Shown here one piece after another: positions 11,576-32,383 of a DNA stretch of 64,000 bases. The stretch spans positions 24,779,986 to 24,843,985 of the forward strand of contig NC_135355.1 in NCBI RefSeq assembly GCF_051622035.1, read 5' to 3'. The stretch comes from Arctopsyche grandis. Taxonomy: Eukaryota; Arthropoda; Insecta; Trichoptera; Hydropsychidae. Both the position numbers and the translations under genes were made by a program. Every line of letters starts with the position of its first letter. Within the stretch, counting starts at the first letter, position 1. The notes under the pieces were generated by a model. That model was not told the origin of the DNA. It worked only from the letters and a program-made list of their open reading frames with translations, and made no database searches.

Positions 11576-12258
11576 TTGACAATTGCATTTTAAAGTTGAT
11601 GTATAAATAGTAAGAGCCTCGTGTTTTTACTCATTATTTTTTTCATACCTTAAAGCAAACGGTAGGCATATTATGAATATGTCATGGTCATATAATCGAT
11701 GACTTTGACTATTGTCAGTTGTGACGGCTGATATGCCCTGGCCGTGGTGAGGAATTAAATTTACTTTGTCTATCATCTATTTGTGTGTTTGCTCTGATGT
11801 AATGAAAACACGCTTAATATACGTGACTGTTGACGCCATCAATTCCTCAAAAGAGTAAAGTGTTTATTTGTATATTAAATATAAATATGTTTGTTGTAAT
11901 CATTGTCTGTCAGATAACATTGATATGCGCGTCACATCATTTTTATTTTGGTTATTCTTGTAAAAAGAAGTGTGGTTACCGTATAGTTAAATTTTGCAAT
12001 ATGCCATTCGCTATATTTAGCCGTAATAAAAAAAAACTTCCCAAAATAGAGTGGAAGTATCACAAAAAATGTGTTTTCCAAAGAAAGCGTCCGGTACATA
12101 TATAACTTTTTTTAGATATCATGAATACTTTATTTAATTTTCTAGATGAATTTAATAAAATTAAATAAAATATATTTTTTTTTCATTTTTGGTGGCATGC
12201 ATTCTGATTATTAATATTTGGCCCCAATTTTATTTTCATTAAATAATTATCTTTACAG
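11576..12258 (+). promoter_or_regulatory. Putative spatacsin 5' region and leader exon
   Basis: The first recognised spatacsin codon at 12259 directly follows a splice acceptor (CTTTACAG). A candidate 5' leader exon is 11717-11746: a TCAGTT initiator-like motif at 11715, a GC-richer stretch, then a good donor GTGAGG at 11747. Its single ATG would run into a stop at the junction, so it would be noncoding. No other upstream coding similarity was found. This is inference from motif quality only. Confidence 0.3.
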
Positions 12259-21510
<9,252 letters not shown>

Positions 21511-22261
21511 AAGTTTATTGTATTGCAGTCAGCAAAAATACATACATACGTATGCATTGGTTTGAATTTCAAATTTTTGAATTGCGTATATCTTTTTTAT
21601 TACCTGTTAAAAATTGTGCCATTGAAATACAATTCTTCCAATTGAAATTAACTTAAGCTTAAATGTGTATATTTTATTGAATCTCATTAAATTTTAATAC
21701 AAGAAAGTAATAATATATTATATAATTAATCGTTAATATTTTAATATTTTAATAGTACATTATACATATATAAATATACTCGCATTATTAAGTAGAAAAT
21801 AAGGAGATAATTGTAATATTTTTCGTTTTATTATACTGATATATTCATACATATATTCATACTTATCTCAATTCTTGTGAATTATGAACGCATATATATG
21901 TACGTATGTAAAGCTGTGAAGAGCGAACTTCGGCCCCAGGAAGATATTAATTCTGGGCTCCATGACTAATAAAAAAAAACTGATAGTAACTCACCGGTTA
22001 TCATATGAAATTTTATTATAGTCGAATTTTTCTTGTATTTTGAAATTAAAGCTTTTTTTCTTTCCTTTTTTGTGGGGTGGGGAGGACTTATTTTAATATT
22101 TCAAAAACGATATATTCCCTTATTTTATATGATTAATAATTATGAAAGAAAAAGCATGCGCAGCAGGTAATTTTTTTTAGCAAATTAGTCATTCTTTTGT
22201 TTGTAAGCAAATTTTATATTACAATAAATTGCTATAATGTATTACATACATATATAATATA
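21511..22261. other. Spatacsin 3' flank
   Basis: AT-rich with short palindromic CATA/TATG tracts. ATTAAA near 21686 is a possible variant poly(A) signal. Nothing else is recognised. Confidence 0.4.
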
Positions 22262-22659
22262 GGGGTCTGGTTAACTGCATTGAAAGTCGAAAGATCGAAA
22301 AGCAAAGATCAAAAATCGAAAGATCTTCAGTCGAAAGATCGAAAAGAATGTATGCATGGTAAACGGCACTACATACGTATATATAATATATGTATATCAG
22401 TGGCGGCGGTGAAATTCTCTCTCTTTTTTTGTCGTACAGCCTTACTTAATGTGCACAGGCAGGATACACGAGGAACAGCCTGTTCCTCTTTTATCCTGCT
22501 CGCGCACATTAAGTAAGGCTGTACCACAAAAATAGAGAGAATTTTACCCCACGCCATTGATATATATGTATATACTACCCGCTCTTCATATGTTTGCATG
22601 GTAAACGAACAAGAATAAAGATTTCGATTTTTCGACTTTCGATGCAGTGACGGCCACCG
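22262..22659. repeat. Foldback MITE, TCGAAAGATC family, divergent copy
   Basis: The left arm begins GGGGTCTGGTTAACTGCA and has repeated TCGAAAGATC-type units. The centre is a palindrome around CAGGATACACGAGGAACAGC, and the right arm ends GATGCAGTGACGGCCACCG. Flanks ATAATATA and ATTATATA differ at one of eight positions. It shares architecture with 29771-30173 and 45273-45668. Confidence 0.7.
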
Positions 22660-24134
22660 ATTATATACATATATGTATGTATATATTTTGATGATTCCAT
22701 TCAAAATCGGGCACTTCAATTTACATGCCCTCCCGGAATAATTCCCCTTTTCCCCCTATCCTCAGTCTTGTAAGTATCTTATGTATAAATAACTATATTC
22801 TTTTTCGTCATTGAAGTAGATTAAAAAAGCTGTGATATTTGATATTGGTCGGTCTTAAATAAGCTTTAAATTGATCGCAAATGTAAAATTAAATTTCAAA
22901 AATGTGATTTTTGTGACATAGTATGGCTAATATTATATTTATATACATACATATGTACTTGTAATTTTTATAAAAAATTTAAATATATTGCATATCAGTT
23001 AAAATTTATCTTGTTTTTAAATTAGTTACTTAATTTTGAGAAGAGCTACTGCATAACAAACAACCAACTATAAACACTTTTTACATTTTTTTCTATGTAA
23101 GTGTTGCAAGTATTATTCTTCCAGTGATTTCTTGGCAGCTTTCTGTTATAATAATATACATATGTACGTTCCCTAAAACGTCAGTGAAAGTGTACTTTCA
23201 CTGCTAGTACGAAAAAAAATAGTTTAAAGAGGTAAATAAAAATATAATTTTAAAATCACAGTGAAAACTTTATTAAGTAAAACTTTCAGACTTTCGATTG
23301 ATGCATGCGATAAAAGCATGCGATTTGAAAAAAAATATTATCGGTTAAACTGATTGAAATATTAATTTAATGAGTGTTTTTTTGTCATTTCCAAATTATC
23401 ATCTTTATAAATATTTCAGTGCTTTTACAAAATGAGGTCGTTTTTATAAAGATGAAACACTGATTTTTGCTACTAAACGATGATTGTCATGCAATAGAAA
23501 AGTGACTGCTGTCTATTCATGTTCGTATTTAATCGGTCTTAAATCGCCTTCGATCTTGGCAGCCTTCACTCTACATTTACATGGAGAAATTAAATTTTAA
23601 ACCATCAAAAATTAGAACTAAAATAATTTATATAACATGCATTCGATAAAGCATGCTCACATACTTTCAATTATTTACAAGAGATTAAAAAAGTCTTTTT
23701 GGCTTCTACAAGATTTCTAAATTGCATAACATTTATGGACGGATTTGTTATATGTATACATAGGAAAACTAAAAATAATATATATCTTAAATACAGATAT
23801 CTAACAAGATTCAAAATATGGATGTAGTTATAATTTTAGGTATAAAAAATCATTAAAATCATTAAAATTACACATGTATTCTAAAAAATTAAACATAATA
23901 CATATATGTATGTATGTCTGGATCATAGTAAATAATCATATTTAAATAAAAATAGACATATGAAGTTATTTTGATAAAAGATTTAAACATATAATGCTTA
24001 ACATATCATTCATACATGTAATACACATAGTACTTTATAAAAGTGTCAAGTGGCAGAAGTTGCAAGTATTATTCTGACGCTGTTATATTGTACAATGTGC
24101 ATATACATACATACACATGGTAAATTTTATAATT

Positions 24135-24188
<54 letters not shown>

Positions 24189-24288
24189 CATGAAAAATCA
24201 CAGCTTTATTTTTGAGCTTCACATCAAGAGATAGCGGGCTGATGCCGCAATGTCTTTACGAGGAACAAGTAAACATACATTGTTTTAT
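22660..24288. other. Intergenic DNA between two convergent genes
   Basis: AT-rich, with many ACATACATATGTATG-like palindromic microsatellites and an (AT)n run at 24143-24182. No gene is recognised. Spatacsin and the lipase gene converge on this interval. Confidence 0.5.
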
Positions 24289-24289
24289 T
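24284..24289 (-). terminator. Poly(A) signal overlapping the lipase stop codon
   Basis: AATAAA on the minus strand uses the last A of the TGA stop as its first base. If used, the 3' UTR would be only about 20-30 nt. A later signal could be used instead. Confidence 0.35.
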
Positions 24290-27200
24290 CATATGTGTGT
24301 TATATGGTAAATTTGTCTTTCCTTTAAAATGGTATCTAGCGTTCCTTCCACGTTGTATGGAAAATGGTCCAGCAACATTCTGGGCATGACCTGAAGCTCC
24401 ATGAAATCCTCGGGAATCGCCCACCGCATCTCATATGTCGGCTCGTGGATTTTTGTTTTCCTGTAATGAAAATTTTCATTTGCTATAATAATTTAAATTC
24501 AAATCTAATTTAATCAGCAATGTTATCAATTTATACTTTTCAATTCCTATTCTTTTTCTTCTTGCTATATGGAGAATTTTTCCTGGTGTGTATAATCTTA
24601 CTTTTGAAAATCTTCTTATGAAAATACTTTTTGATAATACTGTAGTTTCCTAAAAATCAAATTATAATCTAATTATTATGCGTGAACTAGATTCTTGATT
24701 AAAAAACATTCTTCTTACTTATACTTATTATAATCTTATAGTGCTTTTATCATAACTCACTTATTGTCAAGCTTTTTATTAAATAAAATTATGTTCAAAT
24801 ATCATTTAAATAAATTTTAAAGCAGCTTTTATTATGCCACAGAGCACATAAAAAAATTTAGCATAATTTAGCTTGATTCTTTTAAAAAAAGGTCAGAAAA
24901 GTAAAAAAAGCAAAAAAAGGTGTCGGAATACCGTTCCACTGCGTTCCATTACAAAACATCATTGTATATACGTATGTATATATGTTTGATACTTTACAAG
25001 AATCATAAAGAATGTATTGAATTCTTCAAGATATACACTTGAATCGTTAAAAAATACCGCATATTACCAAGTTTTAACACTTGTCCGGGTCTTTTATGTA
25101 GATTCAGTTATGAGAAAAAGGCAAAGACACTGCCTCTCAGATCTGTCTACATTGGGTATTTGTGAATCATTTTTGTCGCAAACATGAGCCTTCGTTAGTA
25201 ATTCAATCATCAAGTACAAAAAAAAGCGGAAGTGGAGTCAGAGTCACTCGATTTTTAACTACTGGGGCTTCGGCCAAAAAGCCACGACTCTTGACTCTAC
25301 AACCCTAGGTTTATATAATATGATGTATCAAAGATTTAACCCCAGACAAACATAAATACATGCATCATGTTTATATATTCATACTTGTTAATTTCATTTC
25401 ATATTTACTAACATTGTTCATAACTGTTGTTATTAACAGTGGATCTTGTCCGTTTTCTCCAGCTGTATTTTCAAGATCTTCCGGATCTCTCCAAGTGGAT
25501 TCCAAATCTCTTGTCGGCACGCCGAACAACGCATAACCGAAGCCGTTCAACATTATTCGATACTGAAATAAGTTTTTCATTGTTAAAATATTTATATATA
25601 AAATTGAAATGATAATTATTGTTTTAAATTACTTTTGGCAATTTAGTTGCATGTATAGTTTGCATTATTTTTGTACGAAGATTTTCTGCGCTGTCCACGC
25701 TCAGTCTCATTACAAGATCATCGCCAACACCGACCGTGAAAATAAAGTTCTCAGTATAGCGAGCAGCCTCTCGACTCAGCACGCCGGCTTAAATAGTTAA
25801 ATTTATACATAGGAATATAAAAAAATAAATAAGTTGAATGTTTTATGTCGTAAGAAAGACATACCCGGCGTAGAGAATGCATATACTCTCAAATCAGGAT
25901 ACTTCGGACGTAATTTTAAGGCTACTAATACTGCAACACCAGCTCCCAGACTATGCCCTTTAAGAATTATCAGTAAAATTTTATTAGATAATACATAAAA
26001 GTATACATTCTTACAGTGGCGTAGCGTGAATTCCTCGTGCCCCCCCGTAAAATATTTTAAGGCGCCCCCCCCCCCCCATATATTCATATTAGCAAAATAA
26101 CTTTCCAAATTAATAATGTATACCTTTTTACGTATCGGTATATGTACCTCTATATCGAAGTGCATTAATAGTTTAATCTGGACGACCAACAAGCAGTGCA
26201 CAATCTGTTTAAAGTAACTGATGGTGAATTTTCCTTAAAAACTTCCCACCTGTAAATGGTGACAGCGAAAAATTTATAAATTTTATTGGTTTTAATCATA
26301 TAATTTTTACTTTATCTATGTTTTTTATTGTTTACACATTGAAAAAATATATACAAGAATAAGAGAATTCTTAGCTAATAGGTTGAAGTGGCACTGACGT
26401 TCAAAAGATGGAAAAAGACGGTAGTCTTCTAGCCCTATTGGCATACCTATATCAATTACACAATGAGGACAATGATTCAAAATATGTTAATGTATATGTA
26501 CATACACATATAGTACAAATAGGTTGAAAAATAAAAGAAGTTTTTAAAAAAGTTATTTCAAAAAAATTACGGAACAAATTAAAAAATCCGTGAAAAAGGC
26601 GCGCTTCGTGGCACCCCCCCGCATTGCGGGGTCTGCGGGCGTGGTAGCTACGCCACTGCATTCTTATTATACAAATACAAACTAAATAATTCAAAATATA
26701 CCTGTGATTATTAGAGTGTATTGAGGATATTGATAGAAAGCTCTATCTAATATGGTATGTAGTTTATGAGTGAGTTTATTAGCACCCATTGCCATTCCTT
26801 TGTGCGCTGAGGTATCTGGTGGTAAACCATGGGCTTCGAAACGTTCAGATCCTGCCGTTAGATCGGTGAATATGTCACGCAGTGACATTGATCCTCTTAT
26901 AGCTACAACAATACTTTTGGTTTTATGATCTGCTATCACGCAGAATGGTAACTATAAATTGAAATAAAGAAAAATATGAATTCATATCTCCATCGACGTA
27001 TTAAAATTCATCTATGTTGTTAAATATTGAAACTAATTCAAACTAACTACATAGAATAATGATATACCGAATAGATTTGTAAGTGTCAACGTCATTAATA
27101 CAATCATATCTAATATATTCTTGTAGGACAGATGCAGTATAGAATATTTAAAAGTTTCAATATAACAACTACACAATGAATCAAATTAATGATTATTTAC

Positions 27201-29212
27201 TTCAAAAACATGATTCTTAAATGACGCAAAGAGTATATCCTTGGAAGGAAGACCTGATAAGTATCTCACACCGGCTAAATTGCACATGCAGCAATTGTCA
27301 TCGGTCACAAATCTCGATTTGGGCCTGAAAGTTTCGTCAGTCTTTATTACATTGAATATTTTTTGATTTAAAATTCAACTCAACAGCATGGTATATCATA
27401 TTTACCGACAACATCCACAGCACGTTGCGTATCGTACAAGTTTGCAAATTCCAGTGATACAATTTGTAAATAGCACATAGGGCCAGCCATATGGAGCGAT
27501 GGATAACTTTAAAAAATGGTGGGCATCTTTCAAATTCATCCAAGTTGGAGCTTCCGAAAATACTTTTGAAATATCTGTAAATATAATTTGTTAATTCATT
27601 ATGAGAAACATTTCAGTATGTTGAAATTTGTTTTGAAAATCGAAAAATCAAAAGGTTTCATAGACCTTAATGGGTTTGGTGGAAACGATCGACAAGCGCC
27701 AGACAGACTGAACCACAGATTAACTGGATGGCTGCTTTAAACGCAATTCTCGACTTCACGAATGATAGATTGCACATCAGATGACGAGTAACGTTTCGAT
27801 ATGCACAGATGCAATTATTAAAATTGAGTTAGATGTTTCTGGCGAGTTTAATAAGGCAAAATTCGGAACTTAAGTATCAAAAGCACATAGCGTATACAGG
27901 GTAGGTATTTCGAGACTATGGGTAGATTTCGCGTAGTGTAAGTGCGAGCAGTGCGCACGCATAAGGTACACGTGTCGTTAATCTGTGGTTCAGTCTGTCT
28001 GGCGTTTTTCGATCGTTTGCACCGCATCGACCTTAATCTATGACATATATGTTTAAGTTAAAGTTAATACTGGTTGGTGACTTAAAGTTTTCTTACCAGT
28101 TGAATAAATGGGCTCTTCTTCATTGATCATTTGAATTCTTCTCATTTCTCTAGTTTCCCTCTTTTGCCTCACCCTTAATAAAATGCATCCTGCCATGACG
28201 TCAGAAGGAACTAAATCAGTCGTGCGAAAAATTGCACTGAGCAAAGCTGTAAACATATATAAAAGAGTGAAATAATATAAATTTTTTGCAAAAAAGTATA
28301 CAAATAAAAACAATTGAAACAAGGAAATGACCTGCAACCTGTTGAAAAGCTTCGTCTCCATACTCATCTTTTTTGAGACAGCAACAAGCCCATCTAAATC
28401 TGCGAGACCAAAGTCCCGTAACTTTTTTATGATGTCTCGATTGACTAGGAGTATCCAGACTCTCTCCATACTTTACAGATCCCAACGGGTCAAACACAAT
28501 AAACATTCCAAATATCGTTAATGCGAACAGTACCCAATTGAACACCACAATACCTGAAAAAAGTGGCCATTTAAATACAAAAACTTCACATTGAAAATAT
28601 ATTCATTTTGTAATCAATACCTTCTATAACTATTCTTGAAAATTCATCACTCGGCGAACACGGTATTATTTTACAAAATATCCATACGGTGCCCATAGTG
28701 TTTAAAAGTACTTCGGGTAATATGAGTGATACCCTAGAATATACATGTATTCATATGATGTGAACTTGAAATTAATATTTTCATAATTGAGACATTATAA
28801 AAACATACTTGATTGTGAGTAGAGGTGTGACGTATTTTCTAGAGTCGGTGTCTGTTATAGTACCTCTTGACGAATTACATGCAAGCATACCGAGTAATAT
28901 CATAACTATGGCTTGGAGTACAAGTATTCCTATTAAGTAAACTCTTACATAAATAGCACCAGGACAGTTTTCTATTGTCGGAAATATAACATTGCATGCC
29001 AAAGCTGTCAGTACCAACCTGATTGAAATAATTTTATTATAAATCATAAATTTGTGAAATTAATCAATTTGGATATAGTAAAATACTAATTAAGCTGGAA
29101 TTAAATTTAAATATTACCATACAAATCTGAATAGTAGTTCGAATATGCTCGGAAAAACTAAGTCATCTGACGCTGCTAACCATTTTCTTCCCAGCAGTCG
29201 AAGAGCAGGCAT
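24289..29212 (-). CDS. DAGLB: sn1-specific diacylglycerol lipase, beta type, 13 coding exons, 671 aa
   Basis: Exons in transcript order: 29118-29212, 28809-29018, 28621-28733, 28332-28553, 28097-28246, 27406-27574, 27201-27324, 26702-26951, 25865-25957, 25633-25787, 25413-25562, 24537-24649 and 24289-24460. The sum is 2016 nt, all phases match. The N-terminus MPALRLLGRKW..SDDLVFP is the family signature. Four membrane segments lie in exons 1-4, ending FIVFDPLG. TDLVPSDVMAG follows, then a cysteine-rich insert (CCGCC, CCMC) before the lipase domain. The catalytic triad is Ser447 in GHSLGAG, Asp499 in VGVGDDLVMRL and His647 in MLLDHFP. The family makes 2-arachidonoylglycerol from diacylglycerol at membranes. 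Length matches human DAGLB (672 aa), without the long tail of DAGLA. A 22-nt leader and an acceptor at 29235-29236 show a 5' UTR intron. Confidence 0.95.
26034..26658. mobile_element. Non-autonomous hAT-like element in lipase intron 8
   Basis: Terminal inverted repeats CAGTGGCGTAGC and GCTACGCCACTG. Exact 8-bp target duplication CATTCTTA at 26026-26033 and 26659-26666. Runs of C lie near both ends. There is no transposase frame. The insertion separates the exon ending at 26702 from the exon carrying the catalytic serine. Confidence 0.88.
27672..28028. mobile_element. Inverted-repeat DNA transposon in lipase intron 5
   Basis: Terminal arms of about 55 bp: GGTGGAAACGATCGACAAGC and CGCCAGACAGACTGAACCAC on the left, with complements on the right. 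It is flanked by GACCTTAAT on both sides (27663-27671 and 28029-28037), an 8- or 9-bp duplication. No coding capacity. Superfamily not assigned. Confidence 0.8.
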
Positions 29213-29239
29213 TCTGTTGAATAGCAAATTGAATCTAAA

Positions 29240-29489
29240 TGAATTCACTTCATAAATTATAACTTATGCGTTGTAAAATATACATTTTTTTAATCATATA
29301 TTTTCGTGCTACAAGAATCGTTTCACAGTGAAGCGTGACTTATGTACATGGATCATTAATATTAATTAAAAATTGAAAATCAAATACACCTATTTGTAAA
29401 ATTCTCTTAAATATTTGTTGTACATATTTGAATAAAATATAATATATTATAACATGGTTCAATGTAATAGTATTACATTTTAAAAATAT
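29240..29489. other. Lipase 5' intron, AT-rich
   Basis: No gene or repeat is recognised between the lipase leader and the RTE remnant. Confidence 0.4.
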
Positions 29490-30260
29490 AATATAATCAT
29501 GATCTACACTCAGTCACCACCCACTTCTGGGTGAAGGCCTCTCCAACACGTTTCAACATTCATCTCTGTTTTGCGCAACTCTCATCTATCTCACCCCAAA
29601 CATTTTCTTAATTTCGTCTACTCATCTTCCTTGCGTTCATCCTTTCACCCTTTTACATTATCTCGGGAACCATTCCAACACTTCTTTTGTCCATTCTTCT
29701 AGCTACGTGACCCACCCATCGCCATTTCAATCTCTTCATTTCCTCTACTATGTACATACATATAATACATGGGTCTACGTGACGAGACAGAATGTTAAAT
29801 TACAGAAAACACAAATATCGGAAGGCAAAGATCGAAAATCGAAAGATCTTAAGTCGAAAGATCAAAAAAAAATGGTGCATGATAAACGGTACATACTCAC
29901 TTAATTTGCGCGAGCAGGATACAACAGGAACAAGAAGAACAGGCTTTTCCTCCCGTATTCTGCGCGCGCACATTAATACGGGAGGAAAAGCCTGTTCCTC
30001 TTGTTCCTGTTGTATCCTGCTCGCGCAAACTAAGTGAGTGTGTACGTGAGAATGTACCGTTTACCATGCACCCTTTTTTTATCTTTCGACTTAAGATCTT
30101 TCGATTTTCGATCTTTGCCTTCCGATATTTGCGTTTTCGGGCATTTCACATTCGGGCCCGTCACGGAGACCGCCTTTTTGTCATACTTCTAACCCACATA
30201 TTCCGTTTCCTATCTCTCCTCGTAATACCGAGCATACAGTACTTCATACTTCTTTGAGTG
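29490..30260 (-). pseudogene. RTE-like LINE 3' remnant, split by a MITE
   Basis: Read on the minus strand, the outer parts (30174-30260 and 29490-29770) match the C-terminal coding end of an RTE-type LINE. Features are an ERAMLG-like start, a KRLKWRWVGHVAR-like block and a GLHPEVGGD-like end. The best-preserved relative in the window is 34830-35180. Frames are broken. The foldback at 29771-30173 sits inside it. Confidence 0.55.
29771..30173. repeat. Foldback MITE, TCGAAAGATC family
   Basis: Ends GGGTCTACGTGAC and GTCACGGAGACCGC. The arms carry GATCGAAAATCGAAAGATC and AAGTCGAAAGATC. The centre is a long palindrome from GCGCGAGCAGGATACAACAG to its complement. It is nearly identical to 45273-45668. 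No matching target duplication is visible here. Confidence 0.8.
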
Positions 30261-30379
30261 TATTGGATTTTGTGCATAATGATATAAAAAATATTATTAT
30301 ATTTGTAAACTGGCAAATAGACAAGGAATTAATTACACAAAAAGTTGAAAATTAATATAATACATATTAGTTCAGTAAA

Positions 30380-30620
30380 AATTTCACAGTCAGATGTTGT
30401 TTCGCGACGTGTGATACGCTAATTAAATTGCCAAGATTTTTGGACTGTGTGCAAAATGGCAGCATCGGTATTTGAACAGGAAAAAAATTGACAATCTGCA
30501 TCACATCACCGCTCGTTTTGATCACACTCGAGTGAAAGTGGTTAAGATTTTATCGTGCAAAAATGTATTATTGCAAATAGACGGTATGCCTTCATACATA
30601 TGTGTATGCCTTCGTAAAAG
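30380..30620 (+). other. GC-richer island, possible exon
   Basis: It stands out from 10 kb of very AT-rich sequence. On the plus strand it holds ATGGCAGCATCGGTATTTG in a fair start context (stop after 11 codons). A longer overlapping frame begins just inside it and reaches a possible donor (GACG|GTATGC) near 30587. It could be a first exon of a gene to the right or a regulatory island. No protein family is recognised. Confidence 0.2.
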
Positions 30621-32303
30621 TCTATCTATAATATATATGTATGTACATACATACATATACATACTTAGTACAACTTATAAATAAATTGTATTCCACATTA
30701 ATATATTTTTAATCGGTAGTTTTTTTTATTATGATACATATAAATAATTTGTAATAAATTCACGTTTCATAAGACATTGCGTTTCGTTTAAAATTGAAAT
30801 AAATTCAGTTCAAGGTATTTTGTTTTCCAATGTGCGTAGATTTTCTCTTTGTATTTCCATCGTCGAATGATATTAATGTAGTTACAATATTTTGTACAAC
30901 GTTGAATTCTGCCACACCTTTTAACCTTCAAAACAACTTATACATATGTGTACTTAAACTACATACATTATTAAATTTGAAGTTTTTAAAGGTTTTATTC
31001 AAAATAAGAAAGTCCGTAGAAATAGTAAATACACATCTATGTAGACATTTTGCAGGCATAATTAGGAGAAAAATTAAAAGAAGAATGAAAATTTTTTAAA
31101 TGTAATTTGATAACATTTTCTATAATTAAACTTAAGCATAAGCAAAAGCTTTTTAATAATTTTGAATATTTAAGTGAAATTAGCACATTTTCGTATATTA
31201 TATATCAAAAATGTTTTTATCCTCAAGATGACTTCTGATACGGGTATTATCATTTTAATTTTTTATTTAAAGATTGGAACAATGTTTGACCGACTCTCGT
31301 AATTTATAAATTCTATGTCTGCTTGGTATTAGAGATAAAAAGCATATGTATGTATGTGTATACAAAAATGCTTAGAAAAATAAAATATGTATTTTACGAG
31401 GTGAATATTAAAAAAATATAGTAAGAATTGATTTTCAAACATTTTTTAAATATTTTTAAGGTGTGATGATAGCTTAAAAATCTATGAATGATTACAGTAT
31501 TTCTCGTTTATATACAAAATAATATTTTTGTATATATGTATGTATGTACGCATACAAACTCCCGTTCAAGCTGAAGAAAAATGACCTATTTACATACAAT
31601 ATATGTATGTATGTCATGTGTATATGTATTTACATATATGTATATTTACAATGTCAATAATATTAAGAAATATAAGTATATATGTACATACATACATACA
31701 TAAATTCAAATATGTGTATTATACAATTTAAATTTTGCTCAGGAAACCATTTTGTTATAATGTATGATATTAAATAATCATTACGCGTTAAGAATTCATT
31801 AAAATCAAAATCAAAATCTTTAAGCTACTTATATTAAGCTCTTCTGAATTAATAATGTGACGAAAACTGGTCTGAGTAAATAATATACTTATGCTTGAAG
31901 AAAAACGGTTTTTTGATTACCGTTGTAAAAAAGTATAAAACACAACCTTTTAATAAAAAAATGAAAAAATTAAACAAATTGATTACTGCATTATTTTGAA
32001 TTAATTTGACTTTGTTTGTCTTTCACGACTTCTCATTGAAAGTTATTCTTTCTAGCGTGCAAAATTTATTATCCAATAATGAATAATATTGCATCTATAG
32101 ACACAGAAGATATCAATATACATACATGTGTACATATATTATCATAATAATGAATAGTATTGTATTTATAGATAAAAAGATAGTTATTATATTGATAGTA
32201 ACATTAGTTTTTACTGCTCATTTACTACATATAATTAGCGTTGTGCCCATTGAAATTTCAACGGTTGGTTTCGGGAAGATATTGATACATGATTTAAAAT
32301 AAG

Positions 32304-32383
<80 letters not shown>

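Noticed and set aside
11830-12105. 91-codon frame upstream of spatacsin
   Set aside because: Low-complexity, no similarity recalled, no splice site linking it in phase to the exon at 12259; likely chance.
27337-27543. Frame MDEFERCPPFFKVIHRSIW within the lipase gene
   Set aside because: The correct exon frame is shifted: it gives LKDAHHFLKLSIAPYGWPY and joins its neighbours in phase.
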